Shown piece after piece: positions 1 through 15,895 of a stretch of DNA of 64,000 bases. Location of the stretch: assembly GCF_032118995.1 (NCBI RefSeq), contig NC_092662.1, forward strand, positions 124,001-188,000, read 5' to 3'. This DNA comes from Asterias amurensis (lineage: Eukaryota > Echinodermata > Asteroidea > Forcipulatida > Asteriidae). The notes below the pieces were generated by a model. The model was not told the DNA's origin and ran no database searches. It saw nothing but the letters and a program-made list of their open reading frames with translations. The translations under genes and the position numbers were made by a program. The first letter of the stretch is position 1. Every line of letters begins with the position of its first letter.

Positions 1-334
1 GCCGTTTCATTTATATCACAGCGGTTGATGAAGCACTTGAAAAAAAGATGAAATTGAGGAAAGGGAAACAATGAACACGAAACAAGGGATATCATTGGGT
101 GAAAAGGTGATATTTGAGGCCTTTCTTGAACATCTGAAGTGAAGTTACTGAGCACAGAATATGTGTCCAATCGGGAGACTACTCCATGATTGGGAGCCGC
201 AAATGAAAATGACTTATCAGCGGCAGATTGTAGAGTGCGTTGGGAAACTTTGTGTTCAGTAAGTCTGGTTTTATCTGCAGATGAACATAAGCCAGTGCGT
301 GTAATGAGTAAAGCGACAGACTGGACTTATTAAC
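1..334. other. Left flank, no gene seen
   Basis: I see no conserved coding segment, RNA gene or clear repeat here. It is unique-looking AT-rich DNA that ends where the left arm of the large inverted-repeat element begins. Confidence 0.4.
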
Positions 335-761
335 TGGACTTTCCCCTCGTGATTGTCCCACAAAATTGGATAAACGCTGGACTTGCCATTGATTGAGATT
401 TTTGTTTTCAATTTAACACAACAAGAAATTCTTTTTACCAAAATCTCTGACAAATTCTATCTCGCTGTTATCAGCTGTTTAGGCCTCAATAAAGTAGTTG
501 TACATTCTCCCCGGGAACCCACTTCCTAAAGACCAGTGATCTTGACCCATATACCTACTGCTCTGGTGATATATAACCGAGAGAAGTCCTCCTTTTTAAT
601 TGTTTTCTCAAGATTATTTTGGCAAGTTTTGTTTTATACTCAAAACACTGTTTCCGCGAATCACACATCAACCTCAAATTCCGTCTATATTTGCGTGTTT
701 AATTTTGTGTTGTATTATTAATATTATTGTTTAGGTATTTATTATTCTTCAGTAATAGTAA

Positions 762-835
762 CTGGTGCCGCAGCTAGTCCAAGAACGCATTGGACTGGGA
801 GCTACGGGACCCGGGTTCAATTCCCGTGTGTGTGT
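762..835 (+). repeat. tRNA-like segment 1 in left arm
   Basis: The segment carries a Pol III B-box-like GGTTCAATTCC preceded by a GC-rich stem (ACCCGGG...CCCGT) that resembles a T-arm, with an A-box-like stretch upstream. A full cloverleaf does not close, so this is a tRNA-derived or Pol III promoter-like sequence and not a functional tRNA. Its mirror copy is in the right arm. Confidence 0.5.
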
Positions 836-911
836 GTTTTTCTTTTTCGCTTGGACGCAGTGAGTGAATTGTTTAAGTAGTATTAAAATCATCTCCAATC
901 ACCAACGGGCA

Positions 912-993
912 CTGTGGCGACACGGTGCACTGGATAGTTCAATTGCGTGCTATCCAGAGCTGGTACACCGGTTCGAATCCCGCCCGTACCAAC
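912..993 (+). repeat. tRNA-like segment 2 in left arm
   Basis: It has a canonical B box GGTTCGAATCC and a strong internal hairpin (CTGGATAG...CTATCCAG) at the anticodon-arm position. The 5' acceptor half does not pair well with the 3' end (CCGTACC). This looks like a tRNA-derived piece of the element and not a host tRNA gene. Its mirror copy is at about 4905-4985. Confidence 0.5.
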
Positions 994-1289
994 AGGGACA
1001 TGACTTTTACTGCTTGCACCAGTAATGGATTGGGGTCCGTCATGTCTATCCCCAAATTAGGTGTGGATGATTTACCGTGTGGGAGAGTAAAGGAGGGACC
1101 GGGACTGCAAATCCCTTAAGGGTTCTAATGGGTGATCACCACGCTGGTTTCGGCCAGACTTTGAGTCCCCTGAAAGCCTGGTCGTCACTCTGACTAACTC
1201 TTTGCACAAATTTACTTAAACTTTATTTAACTTAACAACTATATACCAAAGTATTTTTAACCAAAACAAAGTTTGGCAAGTAGGCCTAC

Positions 1290-4200
1290 CATGACTTTTC
1301 CAAGCAAAAAAAATTGACTTTTTCAAGCAAAACTTGTAGCCTTGTGAACCATTTTCAGCAAAATTTGACAAGTTCACTTGGCCTTATAGAATTTTTAAAG
1401 CAAAATTTGACAAGTTCACGTGGCCTTGTAGACTTTTAAAAGCAATGACAAGTTCACAAGGCTATAGCCTTATCATTGACTTTTTAAAGCAAATTTAGAC
1501 ATGTTCACAAGGCTTATAGCCTTATAGATTTTTTAAAGCAAATTTTGACAAGTTCACAAGGCTATAGCCTTATAGACTTTTTCATGCATAATTTGACAAG
1601 TTCACAAGGCTATAGGATTATAGACTTTTTCAAGCAAACATTGACAAGTTCACAAGGCTATAGGATTTTTGACTTTTTCAAGCAAATTTTTTTCAAGCAA
1701 AATTTGACAATATCACAAGGCTATAGCCTTGTAGACTTTTTCAAGCAAAATTTGACAATATCACAAGGCTATAGCCTTGTAAACTTTTTCAAGCAAAATT
1801 TGAAAATATCACAAGGCTATAGCCTTGTAGGTTTTTTTCAAGCAAAATTTGACAATATCACAAGGCTATAGCCTTGTAGATTTTTTCAAGCAAAATTTGA
1901 CCAGATCACAAGGCTATAGCCTTGTAGACTTTTTCAAGCAAAATTTGACAAGATCACAAGGCCTTGTAGATTTTTTTCAAGCAAAATTTGACAATATCAC
2001 AAGGCTATAGCCTTGTAGATTTTGTCAAGCAAAATCTGACAATATCACAAGGCTATAGCCTTGTAGACTTTTTCGAGCAAAATTTGACAAGATCACAAGG
2101 CTATAGCCTTGTAGATTTTTTCAAGCAAAATTTGACAAGATCACAAGGCTATAGCCTTGTAGATTTTTTCGAGCAAAATTTGACAATATCACAAGGCTAT
2201 AGCCTTGTAGGTTTTTTTCAAGCAAAATTTGACAATATCACAAGGCTATAGCCTTGTAGATTTTTTCAAGCAAAATTTTACAACATCACAAGGCTATAGC
2301 CTTGTAGACTTTTTCAAGCAAAATTTGACAAGATCACAAGGCTTGTAGATTTTTTCAAGCAAAATTTGACAAGTTCACAAGGCTATAGCCTTGTAGATTT
2401 TTTCAAGCAAAATTTGACATCACAAGGCTATAGCCTTGTAGATTTATTCAAGCAAAATTTGACAAGATCACAAGGCTATAGCCTTGTAGATTTTTTCAAG
2501 CAAAATTTGACAAGATCACAAGGCTATAGCCTTGTAGATTTTTTCGAGCAAAATTTGACAATATCACAAGGCTATAGCCTTGTAGATTTTTTCGAGCAAA
2601 ATTTGACAATATCACAAGGCTATAGCCTTGTAGGTTTTTTTCAAGCAAAATTTGACAATATCACAAGGCTATAGCCTTGTAGATTTTTTCAAGCAAAATT
2701 TGACAAGATCACAAGGCCTTGTAGATTTTTTTCAAGCAAAATTTGACAATATCACAAGGCTATAGCCTTGTAGATTTTGTCAAGCAAAATCTGACAATAT
2801 CACAAGGCTATAGCCTTGTAGACTTTTTCGAGCAAAATTTGACAAGATCACAAGGCTTGTAGATTTTTTCAAGCAAAATTTGACAAGTTCACAAGGCTAT
2901 AGCCTTATAGATTTTTTAAAGCAAATTTTGACAAGTTCACAAGGCTATAGCCTTATAGACTTTTTCATGCAAAATTTGACAAGATCACAAGGCTTGTAGA
3001 TTTTTTCAAGCAAAATTTGACAAGTTATAGCCTTATAGATTTTTTAAAGCAAATTTTGACAAGTTCACAAGGCTATAGTCTTATAGACTTTTTCATGCAA
3101 AATTTGACAAGTTCACAAGGCTATAGGATTTTAGACTTTTTCAAGCAAACATTGACAAGTTCACAAGGCTATAGGATTATAGACTTTTTCAAGCAAATTT
3201 TTTTCAAGCAAAATTTGACAATATCACAAGGCTATAGCCTTGTAGAGTTTTTCAAGCAAAATTTGACAATATCACAAGGCTATAGCCTTTTAGATTTTGT
3301 CAAGCAAAATCTGACAATATCACAAGGCTATAGCCTTGTAGACTTTTTCAAGCAAAATTTGACAAGATCACAAGGCTATAGCCTTGTAGATTTTTTTCAA
3401 GCAAAATTTGACAATATCACAAGGCTATAGCCTTGTAGACTTTTTCAAGCAAAATTTGACAATATCACAAGGCTATAGCCTTGTAGATTTTGTCAAGCAA
3501 AATCTGACAATATCACAAGGATTATAGACTTTTTCAAGCAAATTTTTTTCAAGCAAAATTTGACAATATCACAAGGCTATAGCCTTATAGACTTTTTCGA
3601 GCAAAATTTGACAAGATCACAAGGCTATAGCCTTGTAGACTTTTTCAAGCAAAATTTGACAAGATCACAAGGCTATAGCCTTGTAGATTTTTTCAAGCAA
3701 AATTTGACAATATCACAAGGCTATAGCCTTGTAGACTTTTTCAAGCAAAATTTGACAATAGCCTTGTAGATTTTTTCAAGCAAAATTTGACAAGATCACA
3801 AGGCTATAGCCTTGTAGATTTTTTCAAGCAAAATTTGACAATATCACAAGGCTATAGCCTTGTAGACTTTTTCAAGCAAAATTTGACAATAGCCTTGTAG
3901 ATTTTTTCAAGCAAAATTTGACAATATCACAAGGCTATAGCCTTGTAGACTTTTTCAAGCAAAATTTGACAACATCACAAGGCTATAGCCTTGTAGACTT
4001 TTTCAAGCAAAATTTGACAAGATCACAAGGCTATAGCCTTGTAGATTTTTTTCAAGCAAAATTTGACAATATCACAAGGCTATAGCCTTGTAGATTTTTT
4101 CAAGCAAAATTTGACAACATCACAAGGCTATAGCCTTGTAGATTTATTCAAGCAAAATTTGACAAGATCACAAGGCTTAGCCTTGTAGGTTTTTTTTAAG

Positions 4201-4640
4201 CAAAATTTGACAATATCACAAGGCTATAGCCTTGTAGACTTTTTCAAGCAAAATTTGACAACATCACAAGGCTATAGCCTTGTAGATTTTTTCAAGCAAA
4301 ATTTGACAATATCACAAGGCTATAGATAGCCTTGTAGATTTTTCCAAGCAAAATTTGACAAGATCACAAGGCTATAGCCTTGTAGATTGTTTCAAGCAAA
4401 ATTTGACAATATCACAAGAGCATAGCCTTGTAGATTTTTTCAAGCAACATTTGACAATATCACAAGGCTATAGACTTGTAGATTTTTTCAAGCAAAATTT
4501 GACAAGATCACAAGCCTATAGCCTGGTAGATTTTTTTCGAGCAAAATTTGACAAGATCACAAGGCTATGCAAAATTTGACAATATCACAAGGCTATAGCC
4601 TTGTGATCTTGTCAGATTTTGCTTGGATAAGGCTATAAGG
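1290..4640. repeat. 48-bp tandem satellite, each unit with an 18-bp palindrome
   Basis: The unit is 48 bp and most copies carry the perfect palindrome ACAAGGCTATAGCCTTGT, followed by a spacer of the form AGACTTTTTCAAGC then AAAATTTGACAAGATC. Variants alternate GACAAG/GACAAT and TCAAGC/TCGAGC, and some blocks of units recur in the same order, which points to higher-order duplication. A few units are shortened (near 1950, 2340, 3000, 3770 and 3900). At the right edge (about 4590-4640) the unit turns into opposite orientation and joins the right arm. Because 48 is divisible by three, the array reads open over long stretches as a 16-residue repeat (ISQGYSLVDFFKQNLT). I take that as a by-product of the period. 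Confidence 0.95.
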
Positions 4641-4904
4641 CTTGGTTAAAAATACTTTGGTATAAGTTAAATACAGTTAAAGAAAAGTTGTGCAAAGAGT
4701 TAGTCAGAGTGACGACCAGGCGTTCAGGGGACTCAAAGTCTGATCGAAACCAGCGTGGTGATCACCCATTAGAACCCTTAAGGGATTTGCAGTCCCGGTC
4801 CCTCCTTTACTCTCCCACACGGTAAATCATCCACACCTAATTTGGGGATAGACATGACGGACCCCAATCCATTACTGGTGCAAGCAGTAAAAGTCATGTC
4901 CCTG

Positions 4905-4985
4905 TTGGTACGGGCGGGATTCGAACCGGTGTACCAGCTCTGGATAGCCCGCAATTGAACTATCCAGTGCACCGTGTCGCCACAG
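4905..4985 (-). repeat. tRNA-like segment 2 in right arm
   Basis: Reverse-complement copy of the segment at 912-993. It has the same B box and the same hairpin, with one transition inside the loop (GCCCGC against GTGC on the left). Confidence 0.5.
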
Positions 4986-5060
4986 TGCCCGTTGGTGATT
5001 GGAGATGATTTTAATACTACTTAAACAATTCACTCACTGCGTCCAAGCGAAAAAGAAAAA

Positions 5061-5136
5061 CACACACACACGGGAATTGAACCCGGGTCCCGTAGCTCCC
5101 AGTCCAATGCGTTCTTGGACTAGCTGCGGCACCAGT
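5061..5136 (-). repeat. tRNA-like segment 1 in right arm
   Basis: Reverse-complement copy of the B-box segment at 762-835, including the adjoining GT-rich run, here read as CA repeats. Confidence 0.5.
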
Positions 5137-6268
5137 TACTGTTACTGAAGAATAATAAATACCTAAACAATAATATTAATAATACAACACAAAATTAAAC
5201 ACGCAAATATAGACGGAATTTGAGGTTGATGTGTGATTCGCGGAAACAGTGTTTTGAGTATAAAACAAAACTTGCCAAAATAATCTTGAGAAAACAATTA
5301 AAAAGGAGGACTTCTCTCGGTTATATATCACCAGAGCAGTAGGTATATGGGTCAAGATCACTGGTCTTTAGGAAGTGGGTTCCCGGGGAGAATGTACAAC
5401 TACTTTATTGAGGCCTAAACAGCTGATAACAGCGAGTAGAATTTGTCAGAGATTTTGGTAAAAAGGAATTTCTTGTTGTGTTAAATTGAAAACAAAAATC
5501 TCAATCAATGGCAAGTCCAGCATTTATCAAATTTTTGCGGACAATCACGAGGGGAAAGTCCAGCATTTCGATAAAATGTTGTCCAATTACTATTAGGCTA
5601 TTCCAAAATGGGTCAACCCAACGGGACGAATATTGAATGAGAAAAAAATCCAAGGGATAAGTCGGTAATTTTATAGCAATTTTTTGCCAAAATTAAAATA
5701 GCACAAGGCTTTCACTTTCTGACCATTTTTGTCATTTTGGGGGGGGCAAAAATGTCACACAAATCTCCACGGGGAAGTCCGGCATTCTTATCCAATTTGG
5801 GGCAACAAAATGGAAAAAAATCTCAACAGGTTGGCGTCCACAAATTAGCACAATTTAGAAAAGAATTGGAAGGGGTAGGCTCGGAGTTTAATCGACACTT
5901 TTAATCCATAATTTGTACTAAAATTTCAACATTTATGCTGCAGTCTGAAGACAACACCCACACGTGGGAAACAAACAGATGAAATAAACAAAACATTCAC
6001 TTCTTTTTGTAAACATCCACATTGAAATTATCTTTAATACAATGTACAGTCGAATCTTCATCATCATCACTTTTATATTATTTTATACCCATACAGGCAA
6101 ATAATGGTACAGCAATATATGTCTAAAGTGAAGTTTGAGTCATCACAGGAATATCAAAACAAGTCTCACCTCTAGTTTTGTTCAGAGGCAAAGAGCAGTT
6201 TAGGTGTACAATTGTTAGAGAGACACTAGGAAACAGTATCTAGTACTACATGTAAGTTTAGCTATTAA

Positions 6269-6616
6269 AGGCAGTGGACACTCTTGGTAATTACTCAAAA
6301 TAATTATTGGCATAAAACCTTTCTTGGTGACGAGTAATGGGGAGAGGTTGATGGTATAAAACATTGTGAGAAACAGCTCCCTCTGAAGTACGTTTCCACA
6401 AATTTGATTTCGAGACCTCAGATTTAGAACTTCGAAATCAACCATCTAAACGCACACAACTTCATGTGACAAGGGTTATTTTTCTTTCATTATTATCTCG
6501 CAACTTCGATGACCGATTGAGCTCAAATTTTCACAGGTTTGTTATTTTATGCATATGTTGAGATACACCAACTGTGAAGGCTAGTCTTTTTCAATTACCA
6601 ATAGTGTCCACTGCCT
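6269..6616. mobile_element. TTAA-flanked MITE, family A, copy 1
   Basis: The inverted ends AGGCAGTGGACAC and GTGTCCACTGCCT are bounded on both sides by TTAA. The 348-bp interior has no coding capacity. The TTAA target duplication with short inverted repeats fits non-autonomous piggyBac- or Kolobok-like elements. Further copies lie at 8475, 36291 and 56132, with degenerate pieces elsewhere. Confidence 0.85.
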
Positions 6617-6904
6617 TTAAGCAAATCGTATGAAACATACACGTATGCAGTTAAGATTAATAAAAAGTCTCTCTTCACAATATCAGGCAGTACAGACTAA
6701 TGAATTCAGATCAATAATCAGTTTCTTTTTGTAGACTGACATTTTAACCAAAAACTGCAACCACCATGCCATTGCATTTTTTTATGCAGCATGTACACTT
6801 TGTTTGGCTCAAGTGAACATCTTTTTAATCATAAATCAATAAACCACCGTCCAATACGAACAGTTATTTTGTAACTCTTTCAACAACAAAAAGGCCAGTT
6901 AAAT

Positions 6905-7070
6905 TGTAACATCCAACTTGGGAAACTGCCCAACAATAGTTGGGCATATCCCAAATTGGGTAAACATTCAAGCTTGGCCTATCCCAACTACAGCTGAGCC
7001 TGTCCAGCTTCAACATGGGCGCATCCAACTACAACTGAACTTGACCCAACTGCAGTTGGGAAGATAATCC
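6905..7070. repeat. Degenerate CCCAACT/AGTTGGG repeat patch
   Basis: Several short inverted motifs (CCCAACAATAGTTGGG, CCCAAATTGGG, CCCAACTGCAGTTGGG) are spaced a few tens of bases apart. The motif GCCCAACAATAGTTG recurs at the start of the minisatellite in GTF2B intron 1 (46679), so the two are related. Confidence 0.55.
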
Positions 7071-8474
7071 AAGGTACTTAACGGATTTCATATTTAGCAC
7101 TTTTGAAATTGTCTAAACCATGGTCTAACTACTACCGGTACTAAATGTTTTACTAATGCACTAAAAAACGCAGCCAAACACCTTTGCTCAACATTTTGTT
7201 GTATGGTTGGAAAGTTTAAAATAAAGTATATTTGGTCGTTTAACTTGACAACCAAAGGCCTTCTTTGGCTTGTTTCTCCATACTGATATTTTCAACAAAC
7301 GACTAATTTAACTTGATGACCATCTTTGCAAAATCAACCCATGGTATTTGACAATAACTACCAATGTTGCCAGTGAACTTTGTTCCAAGAACGACCACTT
7401 TACTTATTCATTAAATTGCTTCCACAAATATGGACACAGAATTAAAATAATTAAATGTTTCAACAGATAAGGTTAGGTTAGACAAAGATCACTGTAAAAG
7501 GTATTTAAATGCAGGATTGGTAAGGATGAAAATCATCATTGTTTAGTTAAATAGCCTAAATGCTTGTAACTGATTATCAAGTTCATAATAGAGCCACTTT
7601 TTGTGTGAAACATTTTCCTCATAAATGAAAGAACATGTAGGAAAACTGTCTGAAAATGTAAAAAAAAAAAAAAAAAAAAAAAAGAAGCAAGAGTTGTTTT
7701 TGTGCATGGTTTTACACTACTTTCATCCGACTCAAACAACAGACTATAAAGCCCACATTTTCACAGGTTTGTTTTTTCATGTTTGTGGTTGATCACAAAA
7801 AAACATGAACAATATCTGTGAATATTTTGTCTGCTCTATCAATCCAGTATCATACCATCACTTTTTCTTCATCAATCTATCAAAATGACTACAGTAATCA
7901 AGTTAATTAGTTTTACGAACCGTGTTTGTTTATTTTACTTAATGAAAACCAAAGAGCAGTCTACCATCACCTTAAATAATACACAAATTGTTTTATTTTA
8001 CAGACTTCTTTCCATAGCTTTGCAAAATTCCAAGAGATGTTTGGCAGCAAGTAGTTATGCAACAAAATTCTTTTGCCAAACAGTTGCACAAGATTTGCCT
8101 AAAATCTAAACTTTTCGGGTGGCAGCTTGTATTTTCTGAGCTTAACAGTTGTCCTTATTAATGTATAAAAATGGACCAAAAGGAGATGTTTGAATGAAAA
8201 TGTGAGATACCATGTTTTCCAGGAATAATTGGTTTCTCTCTTTGTGTAAAACTTTGTACATATTTCACATGTGAAGAAAAACAAATAGACTTGTGCACCC
8301 ATACAAATTGAGTTTTTTAAGGGGCTAAATTTAAAATATAGAATTCTTTAAGCTGGAAAGAATGTGGGTGTACAAGTATATTTTCAAAACAAAACCAGCT
8401 CTGGAATGTCACTGATGCCACTGTGTTGCATCAGAGACATTGTGAGACTAGACTTTTTGACCTGAACCTATTAA

Positions 8475-8815
8475 AGACACTGGACACATTTGGTAATTAC
8501 TTAAACTATTCATTAGCACAGAAACTTGGTAATGACCAATGGAGAGCTGTTGATAATATAAAACATTGTGAGAAACGGCACCCTATGAAGCAACATATTT
8601 TTTGAGAAAGAGGTAATTTCTCATTAAATTATTTTAATTCAAGAAAGACTTCAGTCCTGAAGCCTTTCTCATGCATCTGAAAGCACACAAATTTGTGCAG
8701 CAATGGTATTTTTCTTTTCAACTTTGATGACAAATTCAGCCCAAATTTTTTACAGGTTTGTTATAATGTGCATATGTTGGAATACTTTGCAAGTTACCAA
8801 ACGTGTTCAGTGCCT
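8475..8815. mobile_element. TTAA-flanked MITE, family A, copy 2
   Basis: The ends AGACACTGGACAC and GTGTTCAGTGCCT sit between TTAA on both sides. The interior aligns with copy 1, including the stretch on GAGAAACGGCACCC. It is more diverged than the copy at 36291. Confidence 0.8.
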
Positions 8816-9074
8816 TTAAAACCAAAGACGTTTCCAAACAAACTTGTTTTCCCCCCTGTCTCCTATTCAGTATTTTGACTCAGAGGTCTGCAATGTCTAG
8901 CACTTTCCAAATAGAAAGTCCCCTTTCTTATGTTTAGTGTAACCTACCCATTGGCTGACCCTTACCTGATTGAGAACATACCATTGATGATTTTAGGGGA
9001 GATTGGTGCACAAAAGAAGAGGGGGGCTGACACACATAAAAAGGCTTCTCTATGGCATTGAATACTAAAAAACA

Positions 9075-13103
<4,029 letters not shown>

Positions 13104-13736
13104 TTCCTTCAATAAAACTGAAAGAAATTCCGGTTTTCCAGTGTCCCTTAGCCCAGATTGGTCGATGCTTTGAAGCAGAAAATCACCGGATAAATCTTTA
13201 CATACGAAACACATGGGGTAGGCCTACCGTGCGTTAAAAAGGCATACGGTTAACTTATGACATTAGATTCCGTGGTCCCAGCCGTAATGAGTCGAGCATT
13301 TATCAGTACACAGCGAGGGAACCAACTACTGTTCTTAACGCCGATGCCACGTCTGCTTTGTGAGCGCCCTCCATTGGTCGGTTTCCCCTAACGTCCCTTA
13401 TTAAAAAGTCACTTTTTACATGCAAAAAGGTATAACTATAATTAACTTGTAAAATTATTTACTTTTTTTTGCGGAAAAGGGGATAATGAGTAAGATATGA
13501 GGGAGGTGGTTTCTTCCTCCATGGTTGTAGCATGATTGATTTGGAGGTTGTAGCAGAAGGGGTGGCTGTGTGTGGGTGGGGCTGGGATCTTGGTGGGAGT
13601 GGGGGCACTGCGGGCAGTGGTTGCATGATCATAGGTCAATTGATGGAATTTGTAACTTGTGTGAAGAATTGAAACAAAATTATAGAAAAATTTATTTAAA
13701 AAATTACCCCAAAAATTTCCCAACTTATCTTGTTAA

Positions 13737-14100
13737 AGCCATTATACACTTTCGGTAAACAGTATTGTCCAAGTCCCACACTTCGTGTATCACAACTTAT
13801 ATATAAAATAACAATCCTGTGGAAATTTAGGCTCAATCGGACATCGGAGTTGGGAGAAAATAACGGGAAAACCCACTCCTGTTTTTGCGCGTTTCGCCGT
13901 GTCGTGACATGTGTTTATAACAAATCCGTAATTCTCGTTAACGAGAATTTATACTGTTTTACCGTTTTCTCAAAAAGTAAAGCATTTCATGGACTAATAT
14001 TTCAAGAGAAGTCTTTCACCATTACCTTCTGTAAACCCTGTAAATTATTTATAAATCTGTGAACTTTTTTTTTTTTCTGTACCGAAAGGGTCCAATGGCT
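13737..14100. mobile_element. TTAA-flanked MITE, family C
   Basis: The left end AGCCATTATACACTTTCGGTA is preceded by TTAA; the right end TACCGAAAGGGTCCAATGGCT is its mirror. The interior has no long reading frame but holds the palindrome TTCTCGTTAACGAGAA. The right TTAA is degraded here, but a truncated copy at 44541-44614 keeps TTAA at that end. The element sits about 630 bp upstream of the SURF4 start. Confidence 0.8.
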
Positions 14101-15704
14101 CATCCTTTTGGACTGTGAAGGGGGTGTAGCACTGTTTGAACCACAAGAGTAGGTGGTATCACCTCCATGGTGGCATTGGTCCCTGGTGACAGTTGATTTG
14201 AGTCGACAACTGAAATAAGTTATTATAAGTGTAGCCCTCCCCTTGAGCCATCTGGCCAATTGTGAGTTGGGCGATATCGAATCATTTCTTTAAAGGTTCC
14301 TTTAAGTAAGCAATTTGTTGAAACATTATACCCTAGCTCAGAGGAATAGGCTACAGTGAGTTGGTTGTCAAAGAACTATGACAAACAAACAGAAATACTA
14401 TCAACAGCGAAACTTACACAAAAAGTTCACAAAACAACTTTCTAATTTAATTCATTATTTTACTTAACAACTGAAATGCATATTATTCACATCATTTTTG
14501 TTGTAGTTATGCAAATGCTGCCCAACAGACCCGATGTATAAATATATATACAACATTCTAGAAAACATTACTTTTGTGGATGTACCATGACAACAACCCC
14601 ATATGTAACCAGGTAACTAGAACGAAACATCCAAAAGGCTTCACAGTGCATATAAGCATGTAATCTGTAAAAATATAATATTATATTAACGTAAAGCATA
14701 AAAATGAGCCCTGTTACGGTGTCTCATCTAAGGTATTAATGTGAATAAAAACCTACAATCTGAAAAGATCAAAATAATAAATTTGTTTACTTATGGACAT
14801 ATCATTTCTTATTTGCAGTTTTACAATATTTCATCAATTATTTTGCTAAAAAAAATGTTCAAAAGATATTGTGTTGACAATGTTGTGACAAACAAAAATT
14901 AATAAACTTGATTTTGTTGTGAATACAAACCTAACAACAACAACAAATGATTATTCCACAAGTTAAAAGAACATAATTAGTGTCGACCTTACCAAGAAAT
15001 ACAAAAACAAAAGTAAAAGTTCTATGTAACAAAGGTGTTATACAGTTTTTGTGGAGCTGATAAAATAGTCACAGCAGTGTTGATGGTTTAAATGATGATC
15101 AATGATGTAATACCGAAAAATAAAAAATGAAAACTTGGACTACTGCCGAGGATATAGATATTTTGTAGATCTTTTTATAAATAATTGCCTACTCCAGGAT
15201 TAATCAAGTTTTTTTAATTGAATTGAATTGAATCAGAAACTACAAACTGGTAGTTTGGTCTTGATTTTTTTTCTGAAACACCTCTACAGTAGATTCACAT
15301 TATTGCATTATTGTTGTGCAACTGTCTACTCTTATGTGTGTCAATTATAAAATACTACCAACGATTTACTGATTATTGCACAAAAACAAAACATCCTGTA
15401 CAAAATTTACTTCCACAAATAATTGTAAAATTCCAAGAGCCAACTTTTCAAAATACAATGAGGTATTGTCTTATAAATGTGACATGAAAATTTTTGAAAA
15501 TAAGGCATAACTTTTTTTTCTAAGTAGGAATTGTGTGAATATTCTGCGGTCTAGGTTTGGAGCCGATTTCCTAGATCTGCTTAGCACATAACAAATACAT
15601 ACTTAGGAGTAATGGGTTACCAGCCAAGAAGACATGAAATGTTAAGTGTTCTTGACTGTTGGGGCAAATAGACTTGCCTCAAACATTTCTCACATTATGT
15701 CCAT

Positions 15705-15895
15705 AAATGGTGTTTGGAGCTTTGCATGGTGTGGAGAATAAGAGCAACTATAAATATAAATATTAATAGTAAACTTGCGGGTACAACCATGGGTAAAAAC
15801 TCTTTTGAAGGAGTGGTGGCTCTGAAAAGAGCCGGTTTGGTCACGACGTTTCGAACAGTATACTCTGCTCATCTTCAGCTTTATGTCCATAGCTT
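15705..15895. mobile_element. Dispersed element with ACCATGGGTAAAAACTC motif
   Basis: The stretch from AATGGTGTTTGGAGCTTTGC to TACTCTGCTCATC is shared in part with 35777-36050 (same GTTTG-AGCTTTGCATGGTGTG start and AGTAAACTTGC-GGTACAACCATG core) and, more distantly, with 18708-18867 and 58195-58370. It looks like one end of a MITE family whose arms carry ACCATG...AAAAGAG. Confidence 0.5.

Larger units (their letters stand above)
335..5567. mobile_element. Foldback-type element: long inverted arms around a palindromic satellite
   Basis: The left arm (about 335-1266) reappears in reverse complement at about 4646-5567. The two arms align almost throughout with only scattered differences, so they are young or kept alike by gene conversion. 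Both arms contain the same two tRNA-like segments and the same short reading frames in mirror image. Between them lies a 48-bp tandem array (about 1290-4640). No transposase is visible, so if mobile it depends on another element. The outer ends read GGACTTTCCCC and GGGGAAAGTCC, and variants of this end motif recur just outside on the right (about 5557 and 5776). I found no clear target-site duplication. Foldback (FB-like) elements have this layout of arms plus internal tandem repeats. A segmental inverted duplication around a satellite is the alternative. Confidence 0.75.
5568..9074. other. Region downstream of SURF4: probable 3' UTR plus repeats
   Basis: No coding exon was recognised. SURF4 runs towards this region, so the right part is probably its 3' untranslated sequence. 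It holds two complete TTAA-flanked MITEs, a patch of CCCAACT/AGTTGGG motifs and an A-tract at about 7660-7683. The left part (5580-5880) carries degenerate copies of the big element's end motif. Confidence 0.4.

Noticed and set aside
912-993. Functional tRNA gene
   Set aside because: B box is good but the acceptor and D arms do not pair. The same holds for the tRNA-like heads at 32760, 36735, 40380, 49255 and 57605, which are SINE heads.
925-1119. 64-codon frame present in both arms (925-1119 plus, 4778-4972 minus)
   Set aside because: It is identical in both copies only because the arms are identical. It spans the tRNA-like box and has no recognisable protein motif, so I do not call it a gene.
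1545-4579. Repeat protein encoded by the 48-bp array
   Set aside because: The open frames follow from a period divisible by three and lack a credible start, splice sites or signal; kept only as a finding to test.
1300-4620. CRISPR array
   Set aside because: Repeats are contiguous 48-bp units without unique spacers, and the genome is animal.
7657-7683. A-tract as a retroposed gene tail
   Set aside because: No upstream retrocopy or target duplication was found; treated as a simple A run.
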